Positions 1 to 12,179 of a DNA stretch of 64,000 bases are shown piece by piece; position 1 is the first letter of the stretch, and each line of letters starts with the position of its first letter. Below the pieces are notes generated by a model. The model had not been told where the DNA came from, did not search any database, and worked only from the letters and a program-made list of their open reading frames with translations. The stretch is taken from the NCBI GenBank assembly GCA_963855995.1, contig OY979722.1, positions 2,852,001-2,916,000 of the forward strand, given 5' to 3'. Source of the stretch: Muricea muricata (taxonomy: Eukaryota > Cnidaria > Anthozoa > Malacalcyonacea > Plexauridae). Made by a program: the position numbers and the translations under genes.

Positions 1-290
1 CTAATGGTTTACAGCAAGGACTTAAGTTATATTATATACAAGGATTTAAAGGGTAGACTAATCTTATTTTCATTTCAAGCAGGATAATTGCTACTCAATG
101 ACAGACGATTTTGCTGCTCCCTTGTAATTTAAAAATACCACCAGTATATAATATTAATATTTCCGCGTCATGTCAAAATCGTCTGCATGTCATTGAGTAG
201 CAATTATCCTTCTTGAAATGTAAATAAAATTAGTCTACCCTTTAAATCCTGCTAAATAATATAACTTAAGTCCTTGCTGTAAACCATTAG
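1..290. mobile_element. Foldback (MITE-like) element with ~113-bp inverted arms
   Basis: The first ~113 bases are repeated in inverted orientation at about 178-290. The outer ends read CTAATGGTTTACAGCAAGG and its exact complement. The centre is an AT-rich loop of about 65 bases, and no protein is encoded. The arms differ by a few substitutions and small indels, so the insertion is not very recent. The left end coincides with the window edge, so a target duplication cannot be tested. It lies in the intron upstream of the penultimate beta-tubulin exon. Confidence 0.8.
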
Positions 291-345
291 GCATTAGTAC
301 GAAACTAATTTCAAAACTCGTATTAGTGATTAATATCTTTTCAAG

Positions 346-1320
346 GTAAAATGTCCATGAAAGAGGTCGACGATCACATGGTTCAAATCCAGAACCGTCA
401 TAGCACGTACTTTGTGGAGTGGATTCCAAACAACGTGAAGACTGCTGTCTGCGATATTCCACCGCCGGGAATGAGAATGTCAGGGACGTTTGTTGGTAAT
501 ACAACCGCGATACAAGAGCTCTTCAAACGCATTAATGAGCAATTCACGGCCATGTTTCGTCGCAAAGCTTTCTTGCATTGGTACACCGGGGAGGGCATGG
601 ATGAGATGGAATTTTGTGAGGTACCAACTTTGTCAGTATAATCAGTTAATGGTACTTTTTATGCGACATATAAGTATTGTGAAGTCAAGTGAAGAAAATT
701 TCACTGACGTTTAACTAGTTGACAGTAAGCCAAAAATATACTGTCATATCTCTCCAGGTGATCTGAAAACACGGAAAAGGACTGGCACTAGCTGTCAAAT
801 AGAAATCCATTTTTCCAGCTACACTAGCAAATATCTCATTAAGTATAATTTAATTCCGTTCCAAATTTCTGGTGGACTTACAATTTTCTTTACTGAACAT
901 GATTACAAAGTTTCAACAAGTTTCATAAAGGACAATAACAGATATAAGTGATTAAAAACAGCAAAAGCAAAATGGACTTCTACTTGGTAGCTAGCTCAGA
1001 TTAGCTGGCTGTAAAGTTCGGTTTCCGCTCAGGATAATTTTCTCATAGATACGAAAGTTTCCTTTGTCATCGTGACATTAGTGTCGCTCTGGTTACCTTA
1101 TTTAAAAAGAAACATTCCTGTCCGTTCCTATCCGTAGGAAAGTTATCCTGAGTGAAAACCATTCTTAGGTAGCCAAGTACTGTTTGTCTTACCGTGCGTT
1201 CCAAATCTTCAGGCGGAGTCGAATGTCACAGATCTCGTAGCAGAATACCAACAATATGAAGTTGAAGAAGAAGATGCTGACGATGACGAACATTCTGACG
1301 ACGAGTTTTTTGTTGCGTAA
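346..1320 (+). CDS. TUBB: Beta-tubulin, C-terminal exons (5' part lies before the window)
   Basis: Two exons, 346-620 and 1213-1320, joined in phase, encode the last ~127 residues of beta-tubulin, the GTP-binding subunit of microtubules. Diagnostic segments are [49 protein letters not shown] and MDEMEF, followed after the intron by the helix-12 segment AESN...DLVAEYQQY. The acceptor is CAAG at 342-345 and the donor is GTACCA at 621. The copy is divergent: isotypes usually have AxFIGNSTAIQ and MDEMEFTEAES, whereas here it is [11 protein letters not shown] and [11 protein letters not shown]. The acidic tail ends in FFVA and is rich in Asp and Glu. This suggests a specialised isotype rather than the main housekeeping one. 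The 5' exons are not visible. Confidence 0.93.
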
Positions 1321-2583
1321 GAACAAAAGGAACACACCTGGTCTAGTAACAGAATAGGGCGAACAGAGAAAACAATGAGGATGTTAGACTCGCGATAAGA
1401 ACTCTTTTATGGAACAAGGTCGTTCGCATCAAACATTTTCCGTCCAAAATGAAGCCCGAATTCAATTCGTGTTTACATCGGTTTGGGATTCATGTAAATA
1501 GCTAGTCACTGTACCTTAGCATTCCAGGCTAAAAAAGATCAGTGTTTTGTAACTGCATCAAAAAGGACTAAATATAAAGTGCGAAAATAATTGAACTACA
1601 CACCTTGATATTTTGATCAGTCAATTAAACAGCTAAGTTTCTATCCATGCATATAAACTGGTCATACATCACCTCCAGACACAGCACCACAATTATTACA
1701 CAGGTTTCTCATAAATGTACACAACACTTTTATTCCCATTAAACAAAACACAACATACTATTTAGGTACATACCATACCAATACGTGCTATAAAACCAAT
1801 CAACCCAAATATTTACACTATTCTGTAACTAAATTTTTTCATTACACATTTACATTAGAATGTCATTCGGTCATTGATCCAGAAATTATCCTATGCTGGG
1901 GCTGCTATAGCCTACGTCATAGCCCCGACTCACATTATACGTACTAACATTAATGTGAGTCGGGGCTATGACGTATGCTAGGGCTGCTACCACTCTTTTA
2001 AAAAGAAAATGTATTTCTTAAGTTTGGATTTCGACTTTTATCTGATGTATACAATACGAGCGGCCTAGAATATAGCCGAGCAGAAGGCAAGCGATTGCAT
2101 CATGCTACATGCATAAAGTCAACACTCTAAGAAATATATTTGCTATTCAAACAAATGATAGCAACTTTTGCTTAGAATACTTCTCGCAGTGATCTTGGGG
2201 TAGCAGAAGAACTTGCGGTATTATGGAGTAGAGTGCATTTAGATAGCACTCAATAGTTTACGATCTTAAAGAAGCTCGGATCGCAAGTTTATCTGAAGTT
2301 CACTGCCATACCGAGAACCATATATACATGTTTTGCCCCGATTTCACCGTACCATCCCTCGAGGTATTTTGAATTTGAACAATTGTGCATTTTACTAAAT
2401 TGTGTGTTTACATCTTAACCCATGCGAGACAGTGTCATTGATAAATCACCCGCTTGCAGGATTCTTGATCTTTGTGTTCAGATCGTATATCAAAAGTTGT
2501 CCCCAGCTACGGTAAAACATGACGATATCCAAAACCCACAAATCTGAGAGCATTCTTACCAAAATCCCGATAACAAAATGAGA
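1321..2583. other. Convergent intergenic region, tubulin / HEATR3
   Basis: This region lies between the tubulin stop at 1320 and the HEATR3 stop at 2584, whose gene runs the other way. I see no open frame with gene-like composition. It holds the 3' UTRs of both genes and one near-perfect palindrome at 1905-1981. I found no convincing polyadenylation signal. Confidence 0.6.
1905..1981. repeat. Near-perfect palindrome, ~32-bp arms
   Basis: The left arm (about 1905-1937) contains CGTCATAGCCCCGACTCACA and the right arm (1951-1981) contains its complement. The spacer is about 13 bases. The sequence would fold as a hairpin in either strand. A GGGCTGCTA tag occurs just outside both arms in the same orientation. 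It is probably the remains of a short foldback element. Confidence 0.75.
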
Positions 2584-5500
2584 TCAACTTATCTGTTTCT
2601 TGTATTTCAAGAAGCGAACAAGATTCGTTCTTGCTGTATTTACAATTGGAATACGATCTCCCAGCGAAGATCTTTCTTTCTTAACCTGTGCAAGGAATTT
2701 GATATATAGGAATTACTATATGTCGTACATAGAACTGACACGACAGATAGTAGTACATAGAACTGACACGACAGATAGTAGTACATAGAACTGACACGAC
2801 AGATAGTAGTACATAGAACTGACACGACAGATAGTAGTACATAGAACTGGCACGACAGATAGTAGTATATAGAACTGGCACGACAGATAGTAGTATATAG
2901 AACTGACACGACAGATAGTAGTATATAGAACTGACACGACAGGTAGTAGTATATAGAACTGACACGACAGATAGTAGTATATAGAACTGACACGACAGAT
3001 AGTAGTACATAGAACTGACACGACAGATAGTAGTACATAGAACTGACACGACAGATAGTAGTATATAGAACTGACACGACAGATAGTAGTATATAGAACT
3101 GACACGACAGATAGTAGTATATAGAACTGACACGACAGATAGTAGTATATAGAACTGACACGACAGATAGTAGTATATAGAACTGACACGACAGATAGTA
3201 GTATATAGAACTGACACGACAGATAGTAGTATATAGAACTGACACGACAGATAGTAGTATATAGAACTGACACGACAGACAGTAGTATATAGAACTGACA
3301 CGACAGATAGTAGTATATAGAACTGACACGACAGATAGTAGTATATAGAACTGACACGACAGATAGTAGTATATAGAACTGACACGACAGATAGTAGTAT
3401 ATAGAACTGACACGACAGATAGTAGTATATAGAACTGACACGACAGATAGTAGTATATAGAACTGACACGACAGATAGTAGTATATAGAACTGACACGAC
3501 AGATAATAGTATATAGAACTGACACGACAGATAGTAGTATATAGAACTGACACGACAGATAGTAGTATATAGAACTGACACGACAGATAGTAGTATATAG
3601 AACTGACACGACAGATAGTAGTATATAGACACACACAACGACACACACAACAACAAAACACAACACAACACAACACATCACAGCATATCACAACACGTGA
3701 CAGCGCATCATACCAGAACACAACGCAACACAACACAACACAACTTCAGTGACTCAATATAAAGTATATCAACTGTACTCACCCTTGATTTTAGTACTGG
3801 GACAGTTTTCTGCAAATGTGCTAACAATTCAATGTTGCCCGAAGCAACATCAGCAACAGGACTATCAGCAAACACATCAAAAATGGCGTCCAATGCTTCA
3901 GCAATCACCCACAAACTCTCATTACTCACAATAACATCACGCAACACGGTGCCTATACACTGCCGGAGAAGAAAGACAGAACACTTAAAGAGGCTACGTC
4001 AGGGCATAAAGCCGGTGTAAGTACCAAATAAGTCAATAACAAATACAAAAAGTTTGGACGGAAGATTCGCCTGCAACACCTGCAAAAGCGAGTGCGTTCA
4101 CAAGCTCTTAAACAAGTTTTATCCGCACTTGGAACAAGTTTGGAACAAGCTGTTAACAACTTGTAACAAGTTTTATGGGGCTGTTAAACTTGCTACATTT
4201 GTTCCAACAAAACTGAAACAGCAGTTATGCGCTACATAACATATTGTTACAGCCTTGTGTTGTAACAACAGGCCTGTGTCAGAGTTAGGGATACAACCTT
4301 GTAACAAGTCTGTTGTTCACATCAAGTTTGTTGCAAGTTGTTCCAGGAAATTTGGAACAAGCAGAGCGATGAGCTCGACAGCTTGTTTGAACAACTTGTT
4401 ACAAGTTGCGAGTGAGATCTTCACGTGTGTATGATTGTATACCTGCAAAGGCTCTAGGGTATCAGTTGCATCTGACGTTATCAACATTTTCCCAATCGTT
4501 CCCAAGACGTTCATGAGATTGACCCGGGCGACTTCAAATGTTACTACACCACTCAAATAGCAAAGCAATTTCACTTGCTCTGCTGTCACACACTACAAAA
4601 TCAAAACGAGTTTTATCCCTGCTACATTACTGCATCTCATGTGACACGGTTATCAACCTTACTGACAGCTAAGGCAGTGGGAAGTTCAGTAAGGTCTTTG
4701 TCGAAACACACAAAAGCGCAATTTTACTGAGTGCATGAAAAAACATGAAGCCTAATACCTGAATTTTCACTTCAGCTAATTTCTCTAGTACTGAACGAAG
4801 GGCACTTGTTGCAGCTTCGATAAACTCACTGTCAGTACGCGTGAAGCCCAAAATTGAATCTATAAAACAGGAACATTACTGAAGTAAAGCAAGAAGATTC
4901 GAAGAGAGAAGACTCATTTTGTAAAGTTGTACGCTCACACCTAATAAAGTTAATCTTAACATTGACATTGAATATGAAAGCTAGGTCTGGCTAGAATTTT
5001 CTATGTGTCTTTAGTACAGTACATTACCGTTGTTTTGGAAAGCTATCTCTATCATTTTACTCCAGAGTAGAGTTATGGCTTCAGGTCCACCAAGGTGATC
5101 AACATCAATGGACGACAACATGTTGTTCAGACAAACCAAGGCCCGAGTCTGGATTGTGTTCAAACTAAGTTTCAATGATATACAAGCGATAAATCCTACG
5201 TAAGTCACAAACAAATCCACAGGATGATTCACTACATGTACTTAACATGCCTGTATATTTATTGGGCTTTTTTCAGGTAGCCTTGCTTGAAACTCACAAA
5301 ATCCAACAGGCCAAGGGCACCGAACAATTTGTTTGAGTTATGTATCCTACTGCCAAAGATGACTAGATGAGTAATTGCAAATTTGCTCAAACCCAATTGC
5401 TCGAAAGTTTTCATGCATCAAGCATACAAGATTCGCAGCTGATCAATTAAAATTTTTGTTTCATAGGGGTAAGTAATTTTTATGACTGTGAAGTAGTGAG

Positions 5501-8500
5501 GAAAGCTACGGCACACTATTGAGCGGTTTAGATCTCATTGAAATATTTCTAAATATCTGATTAAGGCCAGGTTCTTAAATTTAACTTTATTTCAAAACAT
5601 ACATCTTAAGACAACCAGCGCCTTCTCCCGATTTTAGTGTCTCACTCTCGACATTAAGTTTGACAAAAGAGCATTTCTCCAACACCTAGAGTACACGAGA
5701 AGATTGAAAATCTAAGATCACAGGAATCCATTTGAGTGTAGTAGAGAACATTTCTGATGCACTATTTAGTATATTTCATATGCTAAGGTTTCACCTTCTT
5801 TGGCAAGTCATTCGATAAAACAGATGACACAATTTCTTCTGAAAGACAGGAAGAATCCTATAAAGAAATAAAAATCAAAACAACTTGTCGCTTACTTCAG
5901 GCATCCTGGCTTAATAACATGTGTAGGTTGCATAACAGGTTGCTCAGTTTAATAACAATTAACAGGTGTAATAACTTGTTTGCAAAGGAAGATTTGACGT
6001 TTGCTGTTTCTTTCCAGCCACAATCTCTGACGTCCAACAGACACAGTAAGATTTATTTAAAACATGGTCAGAGGAAACTCCTGGTCTGGAAACTCCGCGA
6101 GTCATATCCGAGGACTCTCAGATCTATAATTAACTCTTAAAGCAGTTTTGAAGAATTCCGTCAGTACAGATTTAAATTGTGGTAATGTTAAATTTATTGT
6201 CCTCACTGCGCACAAGTCAGCACAAACAAGAGCAAAAAGACACGATATCAAATCTGGATTGATTATGATTACAAAGAACATTTACCAAATCGGGTTCCAT
6301 TTCTCCGTCCATGGAACAATTCAAATCACCTTCCTCGGTACTATGTTCGTCACTGCTCAAGCCGTCCCAGTCTTCATCATCCATGTCTAAATGCACGATC
6401 ATTACTAATCAAGCAACATGTAATAACATATGATAAAGACTCGTTTAAACCTGCTACGATTAAGCGTTTTTAAAAATCGGATTTATTTATTTCCCGTCTG
6501 GTAAATACCCAGAGTCGGAGGTTTTATGAAATATCCTTAAATTAATGAGCACTTTGGTGAAATACTTCACTGAATTTCAGTATGAAATTACTTCTCCCAA
6601 ATAAAAACCCCATAAAATTTTTAAGGATGTTTCAACACTTTTACCAGGAATACCTTGCATGCTAACACCCGACATAAACATCACAAGGAACGTCACTTCT
6701 TCTTACCTGACCCACTGCAACACATGTTGGTTAAAATTTCTAGTGTAATTTGCTGAGCTTCGAGAAGATGACAAAGTTTCTGGACCTACGATAAAACTAA
6801 ACGTTTCATATAATCCAAATATATGCATTTATGTACTACTTAATTGGTCTAAACCGTGATCTACACAACCAGCAATCAGAAGCTGTTGAAAACGGGATGC
6901 AGAAATATTGTGGGAGTACAGGTCACCCGGAATGCGTAGTGGGAGCAACATTTCAGTTGATTTTGAGATGTCACTGAAGTCATTTCAGTGACAAGCCAAT
7001 CAGAATCATTTCAGAATTTTGCCAATGGCATTGTTTTGGAAAATCTTCTAATCTTGCTGCACTACAAAACTCGGCATGGCAAAATTTTCAACTTTTTAAT
7101 CTGACTGGTCAATTTGAATGATGCTATCATGCTATTTATTCTAAAGATGTCAATTTCCTTTACTGATTACTGCTAGTTAAATATTATGTGATATAAGCAT
7201 TTCTTTACAGTAAATGTCTACAGCTTTCAGACTGAGATAAGGTAGAATCTGAGTGGTCAGGAACTGTGCCCGACCAGTCACTGGAGGAAATGACTGGTCA
7301 TCATGACTGACATAACTTTGAATGTTATTTTGAGTCCTCAGCATATATCATTTGAGTAAAGTATGCTCACTTTATAATTCATTTTTACATTCAAGAAAGA
7401 AATTTCATTTTCGTGCAAAAAACAGCAAATAGAGTCGATATAAACCGACCTCCTTCTCTCGATCAACACTTTCTTTTTCATCTTTAACGTTTCCATTTTG
7501 TAATTGACCATTTTCTACCATTTCACATTCCTTTGAAGCATTCAACTTCGCTTCAAGTGTTTCCACATACTGGGGTACATCAAAGCTCAGCACTTTGCCA
7601 AACATATTACCAATAGCTTGAAACATCTCAAACACAATGTGCGAAGGCAAACTCTGGGAAATGTTGAATAAAATACCTGGAAGCACATATTAGGAACTTG
7701 TTATCACAGACTCCATGGGCAGGGAGGGGGGTGGGGTGTGTAATTTTTTTTTTGGGGGGGGGAGGTTTAAATTTTAGTTGACAACATGAGACAATGGTTA
7801 TTGAAGGTATAAGACTATTTTTGGCTTTATGTTAATACATGCAGTTTCTGGATGTCTGAATTTTTGGCTATCGTAATTGCAAAGCTTTTGCTCTTATGCA
7901 ATTCCCTATTATTCCACAAATACCATTTCTGTTAGGGTACTCAGTGAAATTCAAGTCTTTTCTTAGATTGTGCTTATCTATACTGAATAATTCTGTCAGA
8001 GTACTAAACTGTTTCATTGACTATACTTCACCTGCCACGAGGACTTTTAGCAAGAGGAGTTCCTCAGTTGCATCGCCACACAAGAGGTTCTTTTCAAGAA
8101 TTTTCAAGGATTCCTTCGACTCTGCTAAAACCTCTGCAGCCATAGGATTGTCTTCTGTGATTGTACACAGACACTGGGCTGAAAAATATCACATGGTAAG
8201 TCATTATTCAGTACCCAGGACAGGAGAAAAGCACCAATGGTCAGTTGTACCAAAGGTGAATATAGCGCTATCCAGTGCGATAGTGATTTTTTCAAACACT
8301 AAACATGTTCAGTAACTGGTAAAACCCATATTAAAGTTCTGCATTTTCAAGTTAGTCAGTTTTTATCTCTTGCAAGTACAATATCTCTAGAGGTTTCGCT
8401 TTTTTATGGCTTCCTACAAAAGTCACCATCATATCTAAAGCACATACCACCTTTCGTACAACCCACCCCTAGCAGTGCATTAACTGAAACACCCATCCCA

Positions 8501-10245
8501 ACTCCAGTGGAAATCTGGGTTAAACCAAACTGTACCTGTTAATAAAATATTTTTCATTTCAAACACCTCGGCATTCAAAAATGTGGCCAAAATAGGAACA
8601 ATATTTTCTTCATTAATTTTCTTTACTGTTTCACTAGCATTTTCACTGTGAAGAGAAGTTCAAATTTAACAACAGGTTTGGCCAAGTCCAAAGCTTTAAA
8701 AGAACTAACAATTTCAACTTATCACTTACTGGTACCTTAGATTTAAGAGCAAATGCATTACTTGCTCATGAACAGAGGAATACTTTTCGACTATTTTCGT
8801 GGATTCTTTTGCAGCAACTTGAACACTTTCTGAAAACTACAACATTATAGTACACAAAACATATTTGTCAACATATATAAAGGAACACCGCCACAAACTG
8901 AATGATCCCAGTATGTACCTCCGGCAACAGCTTAAATTATGGAAGAAATTCTGCATGTACCTTTTTTATATAATAAACTACAGGAGTCATAATATCTTGT
9001 TTGAGCATTTTCTCACAAATACTTGGTGATTTACAAAGTGTAAGATTCCTAAAAAAATACCAACATATCACTAATGAATAATATCCAAAGTTTTAGCTAC
9101 TGCACATTATCGACTGCCTATTCCAATCAGTTCAATGCCAGACAATGGGTTGTTCCAGAAGATCCATTCCTCCAGAGGAAATTAACAATGCCCTCACAGA
9201 CATCCTATAGGACACATTCTTTAGATGCCCCCCCCCTCTATGGATGGGGGAAATTTTCTCTGTGAGTGGGTTATGGTCTTATGGATCTTTTTTGGAACGA
9301 CCAAAATTTATTCATCTTTTGGTCTCTGATTGTATGGTTACCTTAAAAAGCCAGTATACCGATAATACTGGTATAGTTTTCCTGGTATACCGATAAGAGA
9401 AATTTGTCATATAAGCATTTCTAAACCTAAAAGCTTTTAATAAAAATATGAGGTGCTCAACCTGAGGATTCCAGTGGCTGTTTCTTGTACTTTTTCATCT
9501 TTGTCAAGGATCAATGGAGCCACTCTTCGAACAATCTCATGTCCCATGAGAGAAGGAACTGCATCAGCTTCAAGTACGAGGTTTGCCAAAGCCGCACAGG
9601 CATGTGCACGCTCTTCAATACAATTCAACTTAAAGTGAAATATTTTGTGACTAAATATTTTGAAGTTCTTAGTGCATGAATTTGAGATTGTTATACAATT
9701 GCTGTAACAGCACCTGGCCAAAGGGCAATCACTGGTGGGTCTATGGTAACCAGAGGTTATTGATTCATGTCTTGCTAAATCTCAATGTTGAGCCCTTAAC
9801 AACATGAAATTTAGTAAGTTGTATCCACAACCTAACCAGAGTCCAGAGTGGAAAGTTAATACTACACGGCCAAGATACAGGCGCATAACCTAAACCTATC
9901 CCCCATCTGTATACCATGGTCATATAGACTAATGACATAGATGGGTTATATTGATATATTAACCTTTAGGTAATAATTGATACTATTAAATCTGTACAAT
10001 AATTCATATTATCAATTATTTCATGTGATTACCAGTCCATACTTACCTATTATTACATAAATATTTAGACGATTATATTACCACACATAATAACCACATA
10101 CCTTCTCTAGAATTGGTAAAGTTTTCTCGTCCAAACTAGAACTCGACCGTCCGGCTGTCTCTTGACGTTCTTCGGCTTCTTGGACGCTTATCATACCGGT
10201 AGGTTTGTGTCGGTTCTTTTTCTTGTTTTGCTTAACTTTGCCCAT
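2584..10245 (-). CDS. HEATR3: HEAT repeat-containing protein 3 (Syo1-type ribosomal protein chaperone)
   Basis: Exons read on the minus strand: 10245-10102, 9628-9462, 9048-8961, 8836-8736, 8645-8536, 8178-8032, 7676-7450, 6785-6707, 6386-6286, 5838-5795, 5685-5603, 5164-5028, 4859-4759, 4592-4443, 3959-3783, 2685-2584. One short exon between 6286 and 5838 is needed to keep phase; I could not place it. The protein starts MGKVKQNKKKNR (basic tail) and has family landmarks: RNLTLCKS, KQDIMTPVV, ITEDNPM, LLLLKVLVAG, DDEDWDGLSSDE, IQTRALVCLNN, DVDHLGG, AEALDAIFDVFAD, ending TNLVRFLKYKKQIS. The length is about 655-670 residues against 680 in human. By family knowledge it escorts uL18/uL5 into the nucleus for 5S RNP assembly. 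The last intron carries a minisatellite. Confidence 0.92.
2731..3628. repeat. 28-bp minisatellite, ~32 copies
   Basis: The unit is AGAACTGACACGACAGATAG followed by TAGTATAT, repeated head to tail with very few substitutions. The main variant has ACAT instead of ATAT; such units cluster at the left end (about 2731-2860) and again near 3000-3050. One unit has GATAATAG and another has GACAGACAGT. Because 28 is 1 mod 3 and the unit lacks stops on the minus strand, all three minus frames are open across it, giving long false reading frames. It sits within the last HEATR3 intron. Confidence 0.97.
3629..3745. repeat. Low-complexity CACACAACA / CAACA tract
   Basis: Simple A/C-rich repeat (ACACAC, then CAACA and CACAACA units) directly abutting the minisatellite, between it and the exon ending at 3783. 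No gene. Confidence 0.85.
4080..4420. repeat. Degenerate AACAAGTT / CAACTTGTTACAAG repeat cluster
   Basis: The motifs AACAAGTTT, TTGGAACAAG, GTAACAAGT and their complements recur many times in both orientations inside a HEATR3 intron. The right part (AACAACTTGTTACAAGTTG, near 4391) mirrors the left part (TAACAACTTGTAACAAG, near 4155). It is likely an eroded transposon remnant. A short similar patch lies near 14600-14660. Confidence 0.55.
8240..8480. mobile_element. MITE family B, copy 1
   Basis: A non-coding element in a HEATR3 intron. It shares an ordered series of blocks with two other places in the window (24955-25165 and 39735-39958): AGTGATTTTTTCAAAC, GTTCAG.AACTGGTAAAAC, CATATTAAAGTTC, ATTTTCAAGTTAG and TTTTTATCTCTT. 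The right end is more decayed than in the 39.7-kb copy. Confidence 0.65.
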
Positions 10246-11049
10246 CTTTTAAATGTTTTCTAATGGCGCAGCTAGGCTATGGTTCAAATTTATACTTTGA
10301 ACGGAAGTGTATATCTCATTTCTTTAAAATAAACATTGTTGCACGTGTGGCAAAAACACTATTTTCCATCCTTCACCCGCCATATTGAATTTCGTGCGGC
10401 GGAATGAAAACTGGGGTAGAAATATACGTCATTGATATGCAGATTTCGTAATTATCTAACTTTTATTGATTTTTAAAACAAATACAAAGTAAATCATACA
10501 CTAGGTAAAAATTACTTCATTCTTATAGTTCATTTCGTAGTCTAATTTGTTTTCTCTTCCCTACAATAGTTAGTAATTTACCACAGATTACAGCCCTACA
10601 TCTTCTTCTGATCTCTTCATTTCATTTCACTGAACGGCTCTCACCTACTTTCTGATCTCTTTACATCAAATATGGCAAACTAACTGTGATTCATGCTTGT
10701 CATAGCATATCAACCTTCCTTTCCTGCAATGTCTGACTCCGTTTCACATTGCATTCATCAGACAAATTGCTTTTCCTACCCAACTGCAATCAATGCCTAC
10801 TATTCCACGTCTTATAGCTGTTCATAATAACTCAGACGTATATTCATCCACCCTCCAAGCAATTTCTGCAACTTTACATCTTGATATGACCTTTTCCATA
10901 ATGTCAATGTCCAGCTCTTCTCATTACGTGCGAATACCAGCCAAACCTGGCTCCCTTCACTCTCTCTGCCATGCCATATCTTTTGATATCTTTATAATAT
11001 TCACAGCCCTGCTTACTTATAATTCTTCTTACGAGAGCTTTCATTTCTT

Positions 11050-11069
11050 CTCTCTCTCTCTCTCTCTCT
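11050..11069. repeat. (CT)n microsatellite
   Basis: Ten uninterrupted CT units inside a pyrimidine-rich spacer. Confidence 0.95.
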
Positions 11070-11535
11070 GCAATGTCTACAATCATACTATATCTTCTGA
11101 TGTCTTCATCATATCACTTCCAGCTTTCTAGCATATTTCACATTACACGCCCATTCCAGCTCATCTTCAATGTCCCACCTTCTGATCGCATAATAACATT
11201 TTCTACCTCTTTATTATACTTCTTATTACAAGCCAATGCCATTTCATCTCTACCGCTTTACTTTCTCTGCACTATCTACCATGCCATATCTTCTACTGTA
11301 ATCCCTTCATTCAATAACAATATCACATCTTCACCTCCCCATTATACTTCGTATTACGTGCCTTGTTTTCAGCAATATCCGCCATCCAATGTCTATGATT
11401 TCCGCCATCCAATGTTTTCTGATATCTGCTATGCAATGCCTTCTGATATATGCCTTCCATTGTCTTCCGGTATTATAAGTGCCCATAACGTCATGGAGTT
11501 GTTTTGATCACTTTCTTTGAAAGATCTATTATTTC

Positions 11536-11935
11536 GGGCGTTGTGAAAACCCGGAACGCCGGAATATCACGGAATTTCGCGGAATATCACGGAATTTCGC
11601 AGAATATCACGGAATTTCGTGGTTCATGTCGAATGTGCCCCTGTGTTTTCTGTATTTCTCACTCACTGGGACTGTATCTACTTCACCAAATTTAGCTAAA
11701 GAGCGGGAGCGCGTAGCGCGACAATCATTACTCGCCCTTCGGGCTCGCGCTTTAGCTAAATTTGGTGAAGTAGATACAGTCCCAGTGAGTGAGAAATACA
11801 GAAAACACAGGGGCACATTCGACATGAACCACGAAATTCCGTGATATTCTGCGAAATTCCGTGATATTCCGCGAAATTCCGTGATATTCCGGCATATTCC
11901 GCGAAATTCCGGCGTTCCGGGTTTTCACAACGCCC
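11536..11935. mobile_element. Palindromic transposon (Mutator-like MITE) with 9-bp target duplication
   Basis: A 400-bp element that is an almost perfect inverted repeat. Both ends read GGGCGTTGTGAAAACCCGGA, going inward. It is flanked by a perfect direct repeat TATTATTTC at 11527-11535 and 11936-11944. The outer arms contain tandem copies of a GGAATATCACGGAATTTCGC-type unit, three on the left and a matching set on the right. The inner arms meet at a GC-rich loop (11697-11760) between TAGCTAAA boxes. A 9-bp duplication with long terminal inverted repeats fits Mutator-like elements. There is no transposase, so it is non-autonomous. Arm identity is very high, implying recent insertion. Confidence 0.92.
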
Positions 11936-12179
11936 TATTATTTCACATCTTATTTCTCTTCCATGCATAATGCTTCAGCCACCAGCAGAGTTTACCTCAG
12001 TCTTTCTTGCATACAGTATATCCACCATCAGTTTCGCTACAGTATATCCATCATTAGTTTCTCTATCTAAAACTCTATTCTTCCTATTCTATTCTTAGGA
12101 CTCCAAACCCCTTGTTATGCAAATCTACAATTTTTCTCAAAGGCGAAATCCAATAGCTTTATCTAGATTCTCCAACAAA

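Larger units (their letters stand above)
10246..12179. other. Intergenic spacer upstream of HEATR3, low complexity
   Basis: It runs from the HEATR3 start codon to the 3' end of the glutamate receptor gene. The first ~150 bases should contain the HEATR3 promoter and 5' UTR; I see no TATA box at a fixed distance. From about 10560 to 11500 the plus strand is pyrimidine-rich with degenerate repeats (TTCTGAT.TCT, GCCATATCTTCT, CGCCATCCAATGT) and a (CT)n run at 11050-11069. Open frames here have no family resemblance. A palindromic transposon occupies 11536-11935. Confidence 0.6.

Noticed and set aside
2731..3628. CRISPR array (28-bp regularly repeated unit)
   Set aside because: There are no spacers: the units abut head to tail, and the context is a eukaryotic intron.
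2640..3736. Three overlapping 320-350-residue open frames on the minus strand (repeated YYYLSCQFYILL-type peptide)
   Set aside because: They are translations of the 28-bp minisatellite in three frames. Unit length 28 cycles the frames and the unit lacks stops. The tract lies inside a HEATR3 intron whose flanking exons splice cleanly across it.
5870..6280. Candidate missing HEATR3 exon (for example the CCAGGATGCCTGAA segment near 5897-5910 or the stretch near 6001-6023)
   Set aside because: Each candidate fails the phase needed to join the exons at 6286 and 5838 or creates a stop codon, so I left the exon unplaced.
7896..8315. 139-residue plus-strand frame
   Set aside because: Antisense to a HEATR3 exon (8178-8032) and running into a MITE; the minus-strand frame has the family match.
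10793..11507. Open frames of 112 and 144 residues in the spacer upstream of HEATR3
   Set aside because: Pyrimidine-rich low-complexity sequence with degenerate repeats; no domain, splice context or family match.
11607..11844. Paired, mirror-image open frames (MSNVPLCFLYFSLTG on both strands)
   Set aside because: The same peptide arises from both arms of the palindromic transposon; it is a consequence of the inverted repeat, not a gene.
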